Shown here: in pieces, positions 52,528-62,077 of the stretch
Layout: every line of letters starts with the position of its first letter
Numbering within the stretch: the stretch's first letter is position 1
NCBI GenBank assembly: GCA_025459425.1
Contig: JALOQF010000007.1
Location: forward strand, 1 to 64,000
Direction of reading: 5' to 3'
DNA from: Myxococcaceae bacterium
GTDB lineage: Bacteria; Myxococcota; Myxococcia; Myxococcales; Myxococcaceae
DNA: 64,000 bases
Notes under the pieces: model-generated
Seen by the model: the letters and a program-made list of their open reading frames with translations, nothing else
The model's database searches: none
What the model was told of the DNA's origin: nothing
Program-made: the position numbers and the translations under genes

Positions 52528-53427
52528 ATGCGCGCCTGGTACTCCGACCCGTACGAGGTCCCGCTCCCCGAGGGGCATCGGTTCCCGATGGCGAAGTATC
52601 GGCTGGTGCGTGAGGTGCTGCTGGCGCGGGGCGTGTTGGCGCCGGAGCAGCTCGAGCTCGCCCAGCCCGTCGACGAGGCCACGCTCGCGGTGGTGCACGA
52701 CCGCGCCTACCTGCGCGCCTGCTTCGAGGGCACGCTCGACGAGGCGGCGCTGCGGCGCATCGGCTTCCCGTGGAGCGAAGCGTTGCTCGAGCGCTCCCTC
52801 GCCTCGGCGGGTGGAACGCTTTCGGCGGCGCGCCACGCGCTCGTGCATGGCGTCGGCGGGAACCTGGCCGGCGGAACGCACCACGCGCACGCCGACTTCG
52901 GCTCGGGCTACTGCGTGTTCAACGACCTCGCCGTCGCCGCCGCGACGCTCCTGCGCGAGGGCGCGGTGGAGCGCGTGCTGGTGGTCGACCTCGACGTGCA
53001 CCAGGGCGACGGCACCGCGGCCATCTTCCGCAGCGAGCCGCGCGTGTTCACCTTCTCGATGCACGGCGCGAAGAACTTCCCCTTTCGCAAGCAGGTCTCG
53101 ACCCGCGACGTCGAGCTGCCCGATGGCTGTGATGACGCGCGCTACCTCGGCCTGCTCGACGAACACCTGCCCGAGGTGTTCGAGGCCTCGGCGCCCTCGC
53201 TGGTGCTGTACCAGGCTGGCGTCGACGCGCTCAAAGAAGACACGTTGGGCCGGCTCCACCTCTCACACGAGGGGCTGCGCGCGCGAGACCGCCGGGTGTT
53301 CGACCTCTGCTGGAGCCGCGCGGTGCCCGTCGTCGTCACGCTCGGTGGAGGGTACGCCCGCCCCATCGACGCCACCGTTGAGGCCAGCGTCGGAACCTGG
53401 GTCGAGCTCCGCCGCCGCTTCGGCTGA
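52528..53427 (+). CDS. Histone deacetylase/acetylpolyamine hydrolase family protein
   Basis: 299 residues. Zn-dependent deacetylase signatures: GGTHHAHADFGSGYCVFNDL (tandem His), VLVVDLDVHQGDGTAAIF (metal ligands Asp and His), LYQAGVDALKEDTLG (Asp ligand) and TLGGGYARP. Class I/II HDAC-like fold; bacterial members deacetylate acetoin-utilisation targets, polyamines or proteins. The length fits (about 300). Stands alone; substrate unknown. Confidence 0.92.
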   Translation: MRAWYSDPYEVPLPEGHRFPMAKYRLVREVLLARGVLAPEQLELAQPVDEATLAVVHDRAYLRACFEGTLDEAALRRIGFPWSEALLERSLASAGGTLSAARHALVHGVGGNLAGGTHHAHADFGSGYCVFNDLAVAAATLLREGAVERVLVVDLDVHQGDGTAAIFRSEPRVFTFSMHGAKNFPFRKQVSTRDVELPDGCDDARYLGLLDEHLPEVFEASAPSLVLYQAGVDALKEDTLGRLHLSHEGLRARDRRVFDLCWSRAVPVVVTLGGGYARPIDATVEASVGTWVELRRRFG

Positions 53428-53484
53428 GGCCGGCCGTCTCAGGTGACCCAGCGGGTGTCTGGCGACACACCGAAAAATCGGGGG

Positions 53485-53513
53485 TGATCAACCACTGGTT
53501 CGAACAGTGATCA
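53485..53513. promoter_or_regulatory. Dyad element upstream of MCP-like gene
   Basis: TGATCA (53485-53490) and TGATCA (53508-53513) flank ACCACTGGTTCGAACAG, whose core GTTCGAAC is itself palindromic. The symmetrical element lies about 93 bp upstream of the ATG at 53606 and is a candidate operator. It is not a match to a box I can name. Confidence 0.45.
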
Positions 53514-53605
53514 TGATTCCAACCTTCTACAAGCCTTCGACGCGACGGGCCGTCGTGGCATCGCGCATGAAAAGGCCGCTCTCGTGGGGAGGGGACCGGA
53601 GCATC

Positions 53606-54505
53606 ATGACCTCGGCGATCACCAGCTGTGTCCACGAAACATTGGCTGGGGTGCGGCACGACCTCGAGCGCGCCGAGGGGCTGGTGCGTGACGGCATGCT
53701 GACGCTGGGGCAGACCTTCGGCGCCTTCCGCACCGAGCTCGTGGTGCAGCAGCGCGAGCTGGGCGCGGTCGTCGAGTTGCTCCAGGGCGCAGGGAGCACG
53801 CACGGGTTCGTCGAGCGCATGAAGGCCATCGTCGAACGGTTCATGGACGACATTCTCCACGTCAGCGCGGCGTCGATGCGCCTCATGGGCCGCATCGACG
53901 ACATGGTGCCCGACATCGAGGCCATCGTCCTGACCACCCGCAAGGTGAGCACCATGGCGCGCCGCACCCGCTTCGTCGCCCTCAACGCCACCGTCCACTC
54001 GGCGCGCTCGGGCTTCGAGGGGCGCACGTTCCGGGTGGTGGCCGATCAGATCAAAGAGCTCGCCAACGACGCCGCCCTCGTGTCGGAGCAGATTCAGCAG
54101 CTCGTCGCGGTGTCGAACGGGCGGCTCGCAGACGTGCGCGTGGCGATGATCGGGCTCGCGTCGCACGACGTGAACGGCGCAGTCGAGGGCCAGAGCCGCG
54201 TCATCGAGCTGCTGCGCACCCTCGAAGACACCAACCGTCGGGTCCGCGCGGCCCTCGCCGAGGTCGAAGCCAGCGCCGTGCAGGCGCTGAAGGCCTTCGA
54301 GCTCGAGGAGCAGCTCGGTGCGCTCTTCACCGCCATGCGCCGGAGGGTCGAAGCGCTCGCGTCGGTGTGGGAAGCCTGGGCCGCCCGGCAGGGTGAACCG
54401 CCGGCCGAGGTCGTCGCCCTGTTCGAGTCGCTCGAGGGCACGCTCCGCAAGGTGTCGGCGGTGCAGCAGACCTCGCTCGATGCGGGCACCGTCGAGCTCT
54501 TCTGA
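53606..54505 (+). CDS. Soluble MCP-like signalling protein
   Basis: 299 residues from ATG 53606 (GGAG just upstream). Mostly long helices; residues about 110-185 match the hairpin tip of chemoreceptor signalling domains: KVSTMARRTRFVALNATVHS, ARSGFEGRTFRVVADQIKEL, ANDAALVSEQIQQLVAVS. No transmembrane segment and no ligand-binding domain, so it is cytoplasmic. It could couple to a CheA/CheW pathway encoded elsewhere, such as a Frz or Dif type pathway; no other che genes are in the window. Confidence 0.8.
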   Translation: MTSAITSCVHETLAGVRHDLERAEGLVRDGMLTLGQTFGAFRTELVVQQRELGAVVELLQGAGSTHGFVERMKAIVERFMDDILHVSAASMRLMGRIDDMVPDIEAIVLTTRKVSTMARRTRFVALNATVHSARSGFEGRTFRVVADQIKELANDAALVSEQIQQLVAVSNGRLADVRVAMIGLASHDVNGAVEGQSRVIELLRTLEDTNRRVRAALAEVEASAVQALKAFELEEQLGALFTAMRRRVEALASVWEAWAARQGEPPAEVVALFESLEGTLRKVSAVQQTSLDAGTVELF

Positions 54506-54624
54506 GCTCCCCACCCGACGGGCCGGTGGGCCGCCGTCAAGGTGCTCCGCCTGGTGCCTCCCATCAGGGCAGCGTCGAAAGCGCGCGGCGCAGGCCGCTG
54601 ATGTGGTTGACTCTCGACGTCTCT

Positions 54625-56610
54625 ATGCCGGCCGGCGTGATGTGCCCGAAGTGCGGAACCGTGAACCCGTCCGACGCGAAGGTGTGCGCCAGTTGCGGCA
54701 CGTCACTCGCGGCGTCCGGTGATGCCCGCACGTCCATGCGCAAGTCCATCGCCGCGGCGCCTCCGGCGAAGTCGAAGGCGGCGCTGCCGAGCAGCCCGCG
54801 CCGTACGGGCGAAGTGCGGCTGGGCAAGACGCTCGACGAGACGGCAGGCCGCACCGAGCCCGGCGACGACCCGGCGAAGACAGCCGCCGAAGACGGCCCG
54901 GTGCCCCGGCCGAAGGCGACCCGCACCAGCATGGCCAACATGGGCGCGGTGGCCGACCCGGGCGGGCGCAAGTCGAGCGCCGGCATGAAGGCGATGCCCC
55001 GGCCGCCGGCGTCGCCGCCCTCGATGGTGAGCGCGTCGCGTGACTCGCTCATCGGCCAGAAGCTCCAGGAATACGTCATCAAGGAGCGCGTCGGCGTCGG
55101 CGGAATGGGCATCGTCTACAAGGCGGTGCACACGCTCATCAACAAAGAGGTGGCCATCAAGGTGCTGCGCAGCGACGTCGTCACCGACCCGCGTGACGTC
55201 GACCGCATGCTGGACGAGGCGCGCATCATCAACAGCATCAAGCACCGCGGCATCATCAACATCTTCGGCGCGGGCTCGCTGGAAGACGGGCGGCACTACC
55301 TCATCATGGAGCTGCTCGAGGGCGAGTCGCTCGAGCAGTTGATGCAGCGCGAGGGCACGGTGGCCGCCGGAGACTCGGTCATCATCCTCGAAGAGACGCT
55401 CTCGGCCCTCGCCGCGGCGCACGCGGCCGGCGTCGTGCACCGAGACCTCAAGCCCGCCAACGTCTTCCTCGTGAAGGAAGGCCAGAAGGTCTACGTGAAG
55501 CTGCTCGACTTCGGGCTCGCGCGGCGCCAGCAGCAGAACGTCACGCGCATCGCCGGCACGCCCGACTACATCTCGCCCGAGCACGCGCGCGGCCGTCCGG
55601 CGGGGCCTCCAGCCGACCTCTACGCCTTCGGCGTCATGTGCTTCCACATGCTCACCGGCAAGCTGCCCTTCACGGGCAACACGCCGATGGAGGTGATGGA
55701 GAAGCACGTGCACCACGAGCCGCCGGTGCCGCACGAGGTGAACCCGCAGATTCCAAAGGCCCTCTCGGAGCTCATTCTCAAGCTGCTGGCGAAGGACCCG
55801 GCGGTGCGGCCCGACGCCAACCAGGTGAAGGCCGACCTGCGCGCCGCCACCAAGCAGCTCCGCAACGCGGCGACGATGATGAGCCTCATGTCCATCGAGC
55901 CGGTCGTCGGCGACAAGCCCGCCGGGGCGAAGGGCGAGAAGACCGAAGACGCGCGGGCGCGAGAGCTCGCCGTCAAGGCGCAGGTGCAGGACGTCAAGCG
56001 GCAGGTGAAGAAGCGCTGGCCGCTGGTGGTGGGCGGCGTGGTGGGGGTGTGGTTGCTCGGCGTGCTCCTGTACGTGCTGTGGCCGAGCGACCTGCCGACG
56101 CCCGTTCCCACGAAGCCGCTCGTGAAGAAGCCGGGCCTGGTGCCCGACAAGCCGCCCGAGGTGGCCGCGGTGCGGCCCACCCTCGACCCCACGCCGAAGC
56201 CCAACCAGGTCGACCCGACGCCCGTGGCGAACGCCGTGAGCCCCGTGGCTGACGCCGATGCCGGAGAGACCGCCGCCGTCGACCCCAGCCCGTTGGAAGA
56301 CCCGCTCGCCGAGCCCGACGCCGGCAGCGAGCCCAACGTGCTGGTGGAGGACAACAACCGCGTGCTCGACAGCTTCCTCATCGGGCAGTTCATGCGCAAA
56401 CCCGGCCCCGACGGGCAGAGCATCAGCACGATGCTCGAGCGCATGTCGGCCGACCTGCTCGCCGACGCGGACAAGCGCGAGTACTTCGAGAAGCCGTACG
56501 CGAAGGCGAAGACGTTCTGCGACGCCGCCGACACGAAGCTGAAGCTCATCGACTGCGACGACCAGGTGCGCAAGCTGCACACGCGCTTCTACGGCAAGGA
56601 GTTCCAGTAG
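54625..56610 (+). CDS. Ser/Thr protein kinase with N-terminal zinc ribbon
   Basis: 661 residues from ATG 54625 (ATG 54640 is also possible). A zinc ribbon MCPKCGTVNPSDAKVCASCG precedes a Ser/Ala/Pro-rich linker; kinase domain about 140-410: YVIKERVGVGGMGIVYKAVH, EVAIKVLRS, HRDLKPANVFL, LDFGLARRQQ, SPEHARGRP. A transmembrane helix (WPLVVGGVVGVWLLGVLLYVL) near residue 475 is followed by a Pro-rich stretch and an extracytoplasmic about 90-residue domain with paired Cys (FCDAADTKLKLIDC). An intact kinase with a possible periplasmic sensor. Confidence 0.92.
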   Translation: MPAGVMCPKCGTVNPSDAKVCASCGTSLAASGDARTSMRKSIAAAPPAKSKAALPSSPRRTGEVRLGKTLDETAGRTEPGDDPAKTAAEDGPVPRPKATRTSMANMGAVADPGGRKSSAGMKAMPRPPASPPSMVSASRDSLIGQKLQEYVIKERVGVGGMGIVYKAVHTLINKEVAIKVLRSDVVTDPRDVDRMLDEARIINSIKHRGIINIFGAGSLEDGRHYLIMELLEGESLEQLMQREGTVAAGDSVIILEETLSALAAAHAAGVVHRDLKPANVFLVKEGQKVYVKLLDFGLARRQQQNVTRIAGTPDYISPEHARGRPAGPPADLYAFGVMCFHMLTGKLPFTGNTPMEVMEKHVHHEPPVPHEVNPQIPKALSELILKLLAKDPAVRPDANQVKADLRAATKQLRNAATMMSLMSIEPVVGDKPAGAKGEKTEDARARELAVKAQVQDVKRQVKKRWPLVVGGVVGVWLLGVLLYVLWPSDLPTPVPTKPLVKKPGLVPDKPPEVAAVRPTLDPTPKPNQVDPTPVANAVSPVADADAGETAAVDPSPLEDPLAEPDAGSEPNVLVEDNNRVLDSFLIGQFMRKPGPDGQSISTMLERMSADLLADADKREYFEKPYAKAKTFCDAADTKLKLIDCDDQVRKLHTRFYGKEFQ

Positions 56611-56624
56611 CCCGTGCCGGCGCT

Positions 56625-57191
56625 TCAGGCCGCTTCGAGCACGACACCCTCGTAGAGCTCGTCGACGTCGAACGTCAGCTTCGGCTCGGCGACTTCGACG
56701 CGCTCGCCCGACCGCACGTGCCGCTCCACCCAGAGTTGCCCAGCGCGGTGAATCACCGTCACCGAGCGCTGTCGATGCGAGACGATCAACACCGCGCGGA
56801 GGGCAGGAACCTGCTGGTACTGGCTCAGCTTCTCTCCGCGGTCGTAGTCCTCGGTCGAGCGGCTGGTGACCTCGACGAGGACGATGGGGTTGGTGAGCGC
56901 GTGCGCGTCGATGGGCGATCGCTCGACGGGTCCGCAGACGACCGAGACGTCGGGAAAGGTCGCCATGTCGGTGCGCTCGATGCGGACCTTGAGGTCAGAC
57001 GAGAAGACCGTGCAGGGTTTGAGCTCTCGCCGCAGGATGAAGGTCGCGTTGGCGCTCAGCGCGGCGTGGGCGACGGTGCCACCTGCCAGGGCGTACAGGT
57101 TGCCTTCGTGGAACTCGAGCTTGAGCTCCGACCGCTTCAGGGCCTCGAGGTACTCCTCGTACGAGGAGTGCAGGCGTCGTCCGGCGGCCAT
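56625..57191 (-). CDS. Uma2-family (DUF820) nuclease-like protein
   Basis: 188 residues from ATG 57191. Restriction-endonuclease-like PD-(D/E)xK motifs of the Uma2 family: LKLEFHEGNLYALAGGTVAH, SDLKVRIERTDMATFPDVSV, PIVLVEVTSRSTEDYDRGEK, LSQYQQVPALRAVLIVS. Very common in Myxococcota and cyanobacteria, with unknown role. Convergent with the kinase (14-bp gap) and divergent from the Rieske oxygenase at 57267. Confidence 0.88.
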   Translation of the reverse strand: MAAGRRLHSSYEEYLEALKRSELKLEFHEGNLYALAGGTVAHAALSANATFILRRELKPCTVFSSDLKVRIERTDMATFPDVSVVCGPVERSPIDAHALTNPIVLVEVTSRSTEDYDRGEKLSQYQQVPALRAVLIVSHRQRSVTVIHRAGQLWVERHVRSGERVEVAEPKLTFDVDELYEGVVLEAA

Positions 57192-57266
57192 TGCGAGCGA
57201 CTCTATCGACGAAGCCAGGTCGGTTGAAGTCGTGGTCCCGAGCGGCGAGAGTGGAAGCACGCTCCG

Positions 57267-58445
<1,179 letters not shown>

Positions 58446-58479
58446 GCGGGACGAGCGTCGTTGCGAGGCGTTCGCGCCG

Positions 58480-58620
58480 ACGGCTCGAGCGGTCACCGGC
58501 GCATCCAGCGGCATCGGCCGCGCCCCCGCCCTCGAGCACGTCAGCCACGGAGGAGACGTGGTTCTCGTCGCCCGTCGCGAGGCGCTCCTGGCGTCGCTGC
58601 GCGCGCGAAGGCGGCGGTCG
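58480..58620 (+). pseudogene. Short-chain dehydrogenase relic
   Basis: The frame including 58489 reads AVTGASSGIGRAPALEHVS, HGGDVVLVARREALLASLRA, the start of an SDR (TGxxxGIG turn, second strand, VARRE), then the similarity ends. Only about 45 residues are recognisable and no start codon is obvious upstream. Second SDR N-terminal stub in this window. The rest of 58446-58764 holds no gene that I can support. Confidence 0.6.
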
Positions 58621-58764
58621 GGACTTCGGGCACGCGCGAGCGACCGTGCGTCAGGCCCTTCGGTGTCGCGCGCGGCCCGCGTCAGCGTGGCAGAGGAAAC
58701 GAAGACGCCCCGGCGCTCCACGAGGGAAGGCCAGGGCGCCAGGCGGATGACGAAGCGGGGTTGA

Positions 58765-59370
58765 TCAGCGCGTGTTGGCCGCGACGGCGATGGAGCCGCC
58801 GGCGGTGACGTTGATGTCCTCGTTGTACGAGAACGACTCGCTCGAGGTCTTGATGGTGCCGACGAGCTTCATGGTGACGCCACCGCCGGACGACGAGAGG
58901 CCGGTGACGGCGACCTGCTGGCGCACGTCGGCCTCGATGAAGTCGTTGAAGGCGCCCTGCACCTCGACGCGGCCCTTGAAGGTCTGGTCGACGCTGACGT
59001 TGCCCGAGTTGGTGACGATGGCCTGCGTGACGGTGAAGGAGCCATTGTAGATGGCGACGCCGACGTCGCTCCTGGCGGCGCCGCAGTTCTTGTAGGTGAC
59101 GGTGAAGTTCTGGGCGACCGAGGCGCCGCCGCCGCCGGTGTTCACCGAGGCGCCGAAGCCGCTCAGGCTGGCCTCACCACCCTCGGGGCACTTCCACGAG
59201 ACGGAGCCGGTGATGTCGAGGGGCTGCGCGGAGCGGTTGGCGCCCGCCGAGGTGGCGCTCGAGGCGGCGAAGAAGGCCTGGGCCGCGCCTTCCTTGCCGC
59301 CGCCGATTTTGGCGGTGCCGCCGCAGGCCATGAGTCCGAGGGTGCCGAGCGCGACGAGGAGCTTCTTCAT
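58765..59370 (-). CDS. Lipoprotein, unknown function
   Basis: 201 residues from ATG 59370; lipoprotein signal MKKLLVALGTLGLMACGG. The mature part is a beta-rich domain with strand pairs such as ITGSVSWKCPEGGEASLSG, FTVTYKNCGAARSDVGVAI, YNGSFTVTQAIVTNSGNVSV, RVEVQGAFNDFIEADVRQQV. No family recognised. Upstream of it in the same direction is the MlaC-like gene, but a hairpin lies between them (59463-59480). Confidence 0.75.
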   Translation of the reverse strand: MKKLLVALGTLGLMACGGTAKIGGGKEGAAQAFFAASSATSAGANRSAQPLDITGSVSWKCPEGGEASLSGFGASVNTGGGGASVAQNFTVTYKNCGAARSDVGVAIYNGSFTVTQAIVTNSGNVSVDQTFKGRVEVQGAFNDFIEADVRQQVAVTGLSSSGGGVTMKLVGTIKTSSESFSYNEDINVTAGGSIAVAANTR

Positions 59371-59462
59371 GTGTGGGTCTCCCGGGGGTGCTGCGAGTGG
59401 TGAACGGGCCGTTGGTTGCCAGCCCTCGCCCGGTCGATCAGCCGGGAGCGCGTGAACTCTAC

Positions 59463-59480
59463 CCCCGCGGAATCGCGGGG
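59463..59480 (-). terminator. Hairpin after MlaC-like gene
   Basis: CCCCGCG-gaat-CGCGGGG: perfect 7-bp stem with a 4-base loop, 14 bp after the stop of the MlaC-like gene (59494) in its direction of transcription. There is no U-tract, so it would be a weak intrinsic terminator or an attenuator before the lipoprotein gene. Confidence 0.45.
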
Positions 59481-59493
59481 CAACTCCCACCCG

Positions 59494-60066
59494 TCACTTG
59501 AGGACGATGTCTTTGAGTTCGGCGTTCTTCTCGCGCATGAGCTTGAGGAGGTTGTCCCAGCCGCCTTCCTTCATGATGGGGCGAATCTGGTCGTCGCGAA
59601 TGCCCTGGAGCATCGAGTCACCGAGGACGGCGACGTCGATGACCTTGTAGCTGGAGCCGGCCTTGATGACCTCGTACTTCACCTTGAGCTCCTGCTTCTT
59701 CATGGGGTGGTTGATGAGAATGGTGGAGCCGATGGAGGCCCTGTCACCGGTGACGGTGGGCTCGTCGTAGATGACGGTGTCGAGGTTCTCGAAGTTCTTC
59801 CGAATCTTGGGGAAGGCGATCTTCCCGAAGAGCTGGTGGAACTGGTCGATGAACTCCTTGCGTTGAGCGTCGGTGCCCCTGGCCCAGTCGTCGCCGAGGA
59901 GGAACTTGCCCTGCTCTTCTCCGGCGAAGAGCTTGAGCGCGGCGAGGTCTTTTCCGTAGCGCACGGAGTTGACGATGACCTTGAGGGGCTTCGAGACGTC
60001 ATCGCGAGGGCCTGCGAGGGCGGGGAGGGCGAGGACGAGGGCGAGGGCAGAGAGGGTGCGAATCAT
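59494..60066 (-). CDS. MlaC/Ttg2D-family periplasmic phospholipid-binding protein
   Basis: 190 residues from ATG 60066, with a signal peptide (TLSALALVLALPALAGP). The C-terminal pattern VIDVAVLGDSMLQGIRDDQI, RPIMKEGGWDNLLKLMREKN matches MlaC/Ttg2D (tolC-independent phospholipid transport substrate-binding component). Such proteins shuttle phospholipids between the outer and inner membrane with an MlaFEDB ABC system, which is not encoded nearby. The length is typical (about 210). Confidence 0.85.
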   Translation of the reverse strand: MIRTLSALALVLALPALAGPRDDVSKPLKVIVNSVRYGKDLAALKLFAGEEQGKFLLGDDWARGTDAQRKEFIDQFHQLFGKIAFPKIRKNFENLDTVIYDEPTVTGDRASIGSTILINHPMKKQELKVKYEVIKAGSSYKVIDVAVLGDSMLQGIRDDQIRPIMKEGGWDNLLKLMREKNAELKDIVLK

Positions 60067-60112
60067 GGCGGCTCCGACGGCGAGGGTGCGCCATTCTTCA
60101 CAAACCGGGGTC

Positions 60113-60139
60113 CAAGTCACCCAAGTCACCCAAGTCTCC
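60113..60139. repeat. 9-bp triplicate repeat
   Basis: CAAGTCACC occurs twice in a row (60113-60121, 60122-60130) and a third time with one change (60131-60139), between the starts of the MlaC-like gene and the PEGA kinase. Possible binding-site cluster or simple slippage. Confidence 0.5.
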
Positions 60140-60180
60140 CGTTGTCACCCCCTTCCCCCAGTGCTCCACTCCCGCGCCGC

Positions 60181-62004
60181 GTGGCCGACGCGCGCGAACG
60201 GTACATCTTCGTCAAGCACCTGGCCGAGGGCGGCATGGCCGACGTGTTCCTGGCGAGGGACGTGGGCACGACGCCGCCGCGGCTGGTGGTGGTGAAGCGG
60301 CTTCTGGCAGATCTCAAGTCGCAGAAGGACCACGTCGGCATGTTCCTCGACGAGTCCGACCTGGCCATGCGGCTGGTGCACCCGAACATCGTGCGGGCGT
60401 TCGACCGGGGCAGCACGAAAGACGGGCCGTTCCTCGTGCTCGAGTACCTGGCCGGGTACGACCTCGACCTCGTCATCGAGCGGCTCAAGCAGACGGGCGG
60501 GCAGGTGCCGTGGGAGCTGGCGGTGCGGGTCATCACTGCCGTCGCGCACGGCATGGCGTACGCGCACGAGCTGACGGGCACCGACGGCAAGCCGCTCAAC
60601 CTGGTGCACCGCGACCTGACGCCCTCGAACATCTTCCTCACCTTCGACGGGCTGGTGAAGGTGCTCGACTTCGGCATCGCGCGCGCCGAGGAGCGCCGCA
60701 CCCGCACCTCGACGGGCATGCTCAAGGGCAAGGCGCGCTACCTGGCGCCGGAGCAGATCCAGGGCCTGCCGGCCGACGGGCGGGTCGACGAGTTCGCCCT
60801 GGGGGCCGCGCTCTACGAGACCTTGACGCTCAAGCCGCTCTTCCAGGGCGACAACGAGCTGGCGGTGATTCACGCGATTCTCGAGCGCAAGCGGCCGCAG
60901 CTGAGCCGGGTGCGCAGCGGCGTGCCCGAGCTGCTCGACGTGGTGTTCGAGACGATGACGGCGCAGCTGCGCGAAGACCGCTACCCGACGATGCGCGCCG
61001 TCGCCGAGGCGCTCGAGGCCGTGGTGCCGCCGACGAGCGACTGGCGCGCCACGCTCTCGGGCTTCGTGCGGCAGCACTTCGGCCCCGACTTCGAGGCCCA
61101 CGCCTCGCTCATGGCGCGCCTGTCGAGCGCGTCGACGAACGAGCTGAAGGCCTTCTTCGAGAAGGGCACGGCCCCCGACGCGGCCCTGGCCGATCCCGGC
61201 CGCGCGCAGACGGCGGTCGTCACCAACCCGCAGGTTCCCGTCGAGGCGCGGCGCACCCCGACGAGCGCGGTCGACGTGCCCCTCGAGCTGCCGACCGAGC
61301 CGATGCAGGTGGTGACCCCCGTCGCCCCCGAGGCTCCGCGCCCGTTGCGGCTGCCCGGCGAGGACTCGACGGTGCCGGAGCTGCTGTCCGCCCCGACCCT
61401 GCCTGCCGCCGGGGCCGCGCAGCCCGACGGCCCGACGCGCTCGCGCCTGCCGATGGTGGTGCTGGGGGCAGGGCTGGTGCTGACGCTCGGTGTCGGTGGG
61501 CTGGCGTGGAAGAGCCGCAAGCCCGTCGCGCCCTCGAAGGGGTCGCTGCTGGTCCGCTCGGTGCCGCCCGGCGCCACGCTCGAGGTCGACGGCCGCCCGC
61601 TCGCGTCTCGCACGCCGACCGCCTTGAGTGAGCTGGCGCCCGGCCGGCACCAGCTGGTGCTGACGCACCCCGACGCGCTCCCGGCGGTGCAGGTCGTCGA
61701 GGTGGCCGCGGGCGAGCAGCGCACGCTCGACGTCGCGCTCCCGTCGCGCGAGGGCACGCTCTCGTTCTCGGTGTCGCCCGACAGCGCGGTGGTGCTCGTC
61801 GATGGCCGCGAGGTGGGGCTCGATGCCGGCGTCGGCAAGACCGAGCCCCTCACCGCCGGCCGCCACGAGATCATCGTGCGCGCGCTCGGGTACCACCAGC
61901 ACGTGCGCGAGGTCGACGTGAAGGACGGCCAGCACGACACCGTGCGCATCGAGCTCGAGCCCGAGCCGTCGGCGCCTGCCGGGTTGCCCGTCGAGCCGCG
62001 TTGA
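60181..62004 (+). CDS. Ser/Thr protein kinase with PEGA-like C-terminal domains
   Basis: 607 residues, GTG 60181 (VADARERYIFVKHLAEGGMA) beginning right at the kinase domain. Motifs: P-loop LAEGGMADVFLARD, VVVKRLLAD, NLVHRDLTPSNIFLT (catalytic loop with Thr in place of Lys, as in many myxobacterial kinases), LDFGIARAEER and APEQIQGLP. After a Pro-rich linker, a transmembrane helix (RLPMVVLGAGLVLTLGVGGL) anchors two PEGA-like beta domains outside (GSLLVRSVPPGATLEVDGRP, LSFSVSPDSAVVLVDGREV). Active-site integrity is likely. Upstream are the MlaC-like gene (divergent) and a short repeat. Confidence 0.9.
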   Translation: MADARERYIFVKHLAEGGMADVFLARDVGTTPPRLVVVKRLLADLKSQKDHVGMFLDESDLAMRLVHPNIVRAFDRGSTKDGPFLVLEYLAGYDLDLVIERLKQTGGQVPWELAVRVITAVAHGMAYAHELTGTDGKPLNLVHRDLTPSNIFLTFDGLVKVLDFGIARAEERRTRTSTGMLKGKARYLAPEQIQGLPADGRVDEFALGAALYETLTLKPLFQGDNELAVIHAILERKRPQLSRVRSGVPELLDVVFETMTAQLREDRYPTMRAVAEALEAVVPPTSDWRATLSGFVRQHFGPDFEAHASLMARLSSASTNELKAFFEKGTAPDAALADPGRAQTAVVTNPQVPVEARRTPTSAVDVPLELPTEPMQVVTPVAPEAPRPLRLPGEDSTVPELLSAPTLPAAGAAQPDGPTRSRLPMVVLGAGLVLTLGVGGLAWKSRKPVAPSKGSLLVRSVPPGATLEVDGRPLASRTPTALSELAPGRHQLVLTHPDALPAVQVVEVAAGEQRTLDVALPSREGTLSFSVSPDSAVVLVDGREVGLDAGVGKTEPLTAGRHEIIVRALGYHQHVREVDVKDGQHDTVRIELEPEPSAPAGLPVEPR

Positions 62005-62077
62005 CCCGCTTGACGCTGCGCGCTAGAGGCCGCCGCGTCGAGTCACGCCGTTCCCTCCAACGCCCCCCAAGACGACC

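Noticed and set aside
53485-53513. LexA box
   Set aside because: The core GTTCGAAC is shared with some SOS boxes, but spacing and flanks do not match GAAC-N4-GTTC, and the gene is not SOS-related.
54703-56580. A 625-residue minus-strand frame
   Set aside because: Shadow of the zinc-ribbon Ser/Thr kinase, whose own motifs are unambiguous on the plus strand.
62005-62077. A SAM riboswitch before metK
   Set aside because: The gap is 72 bp, too short for the known SAM-I aptamer plus expression platform, and I see no conserved core.
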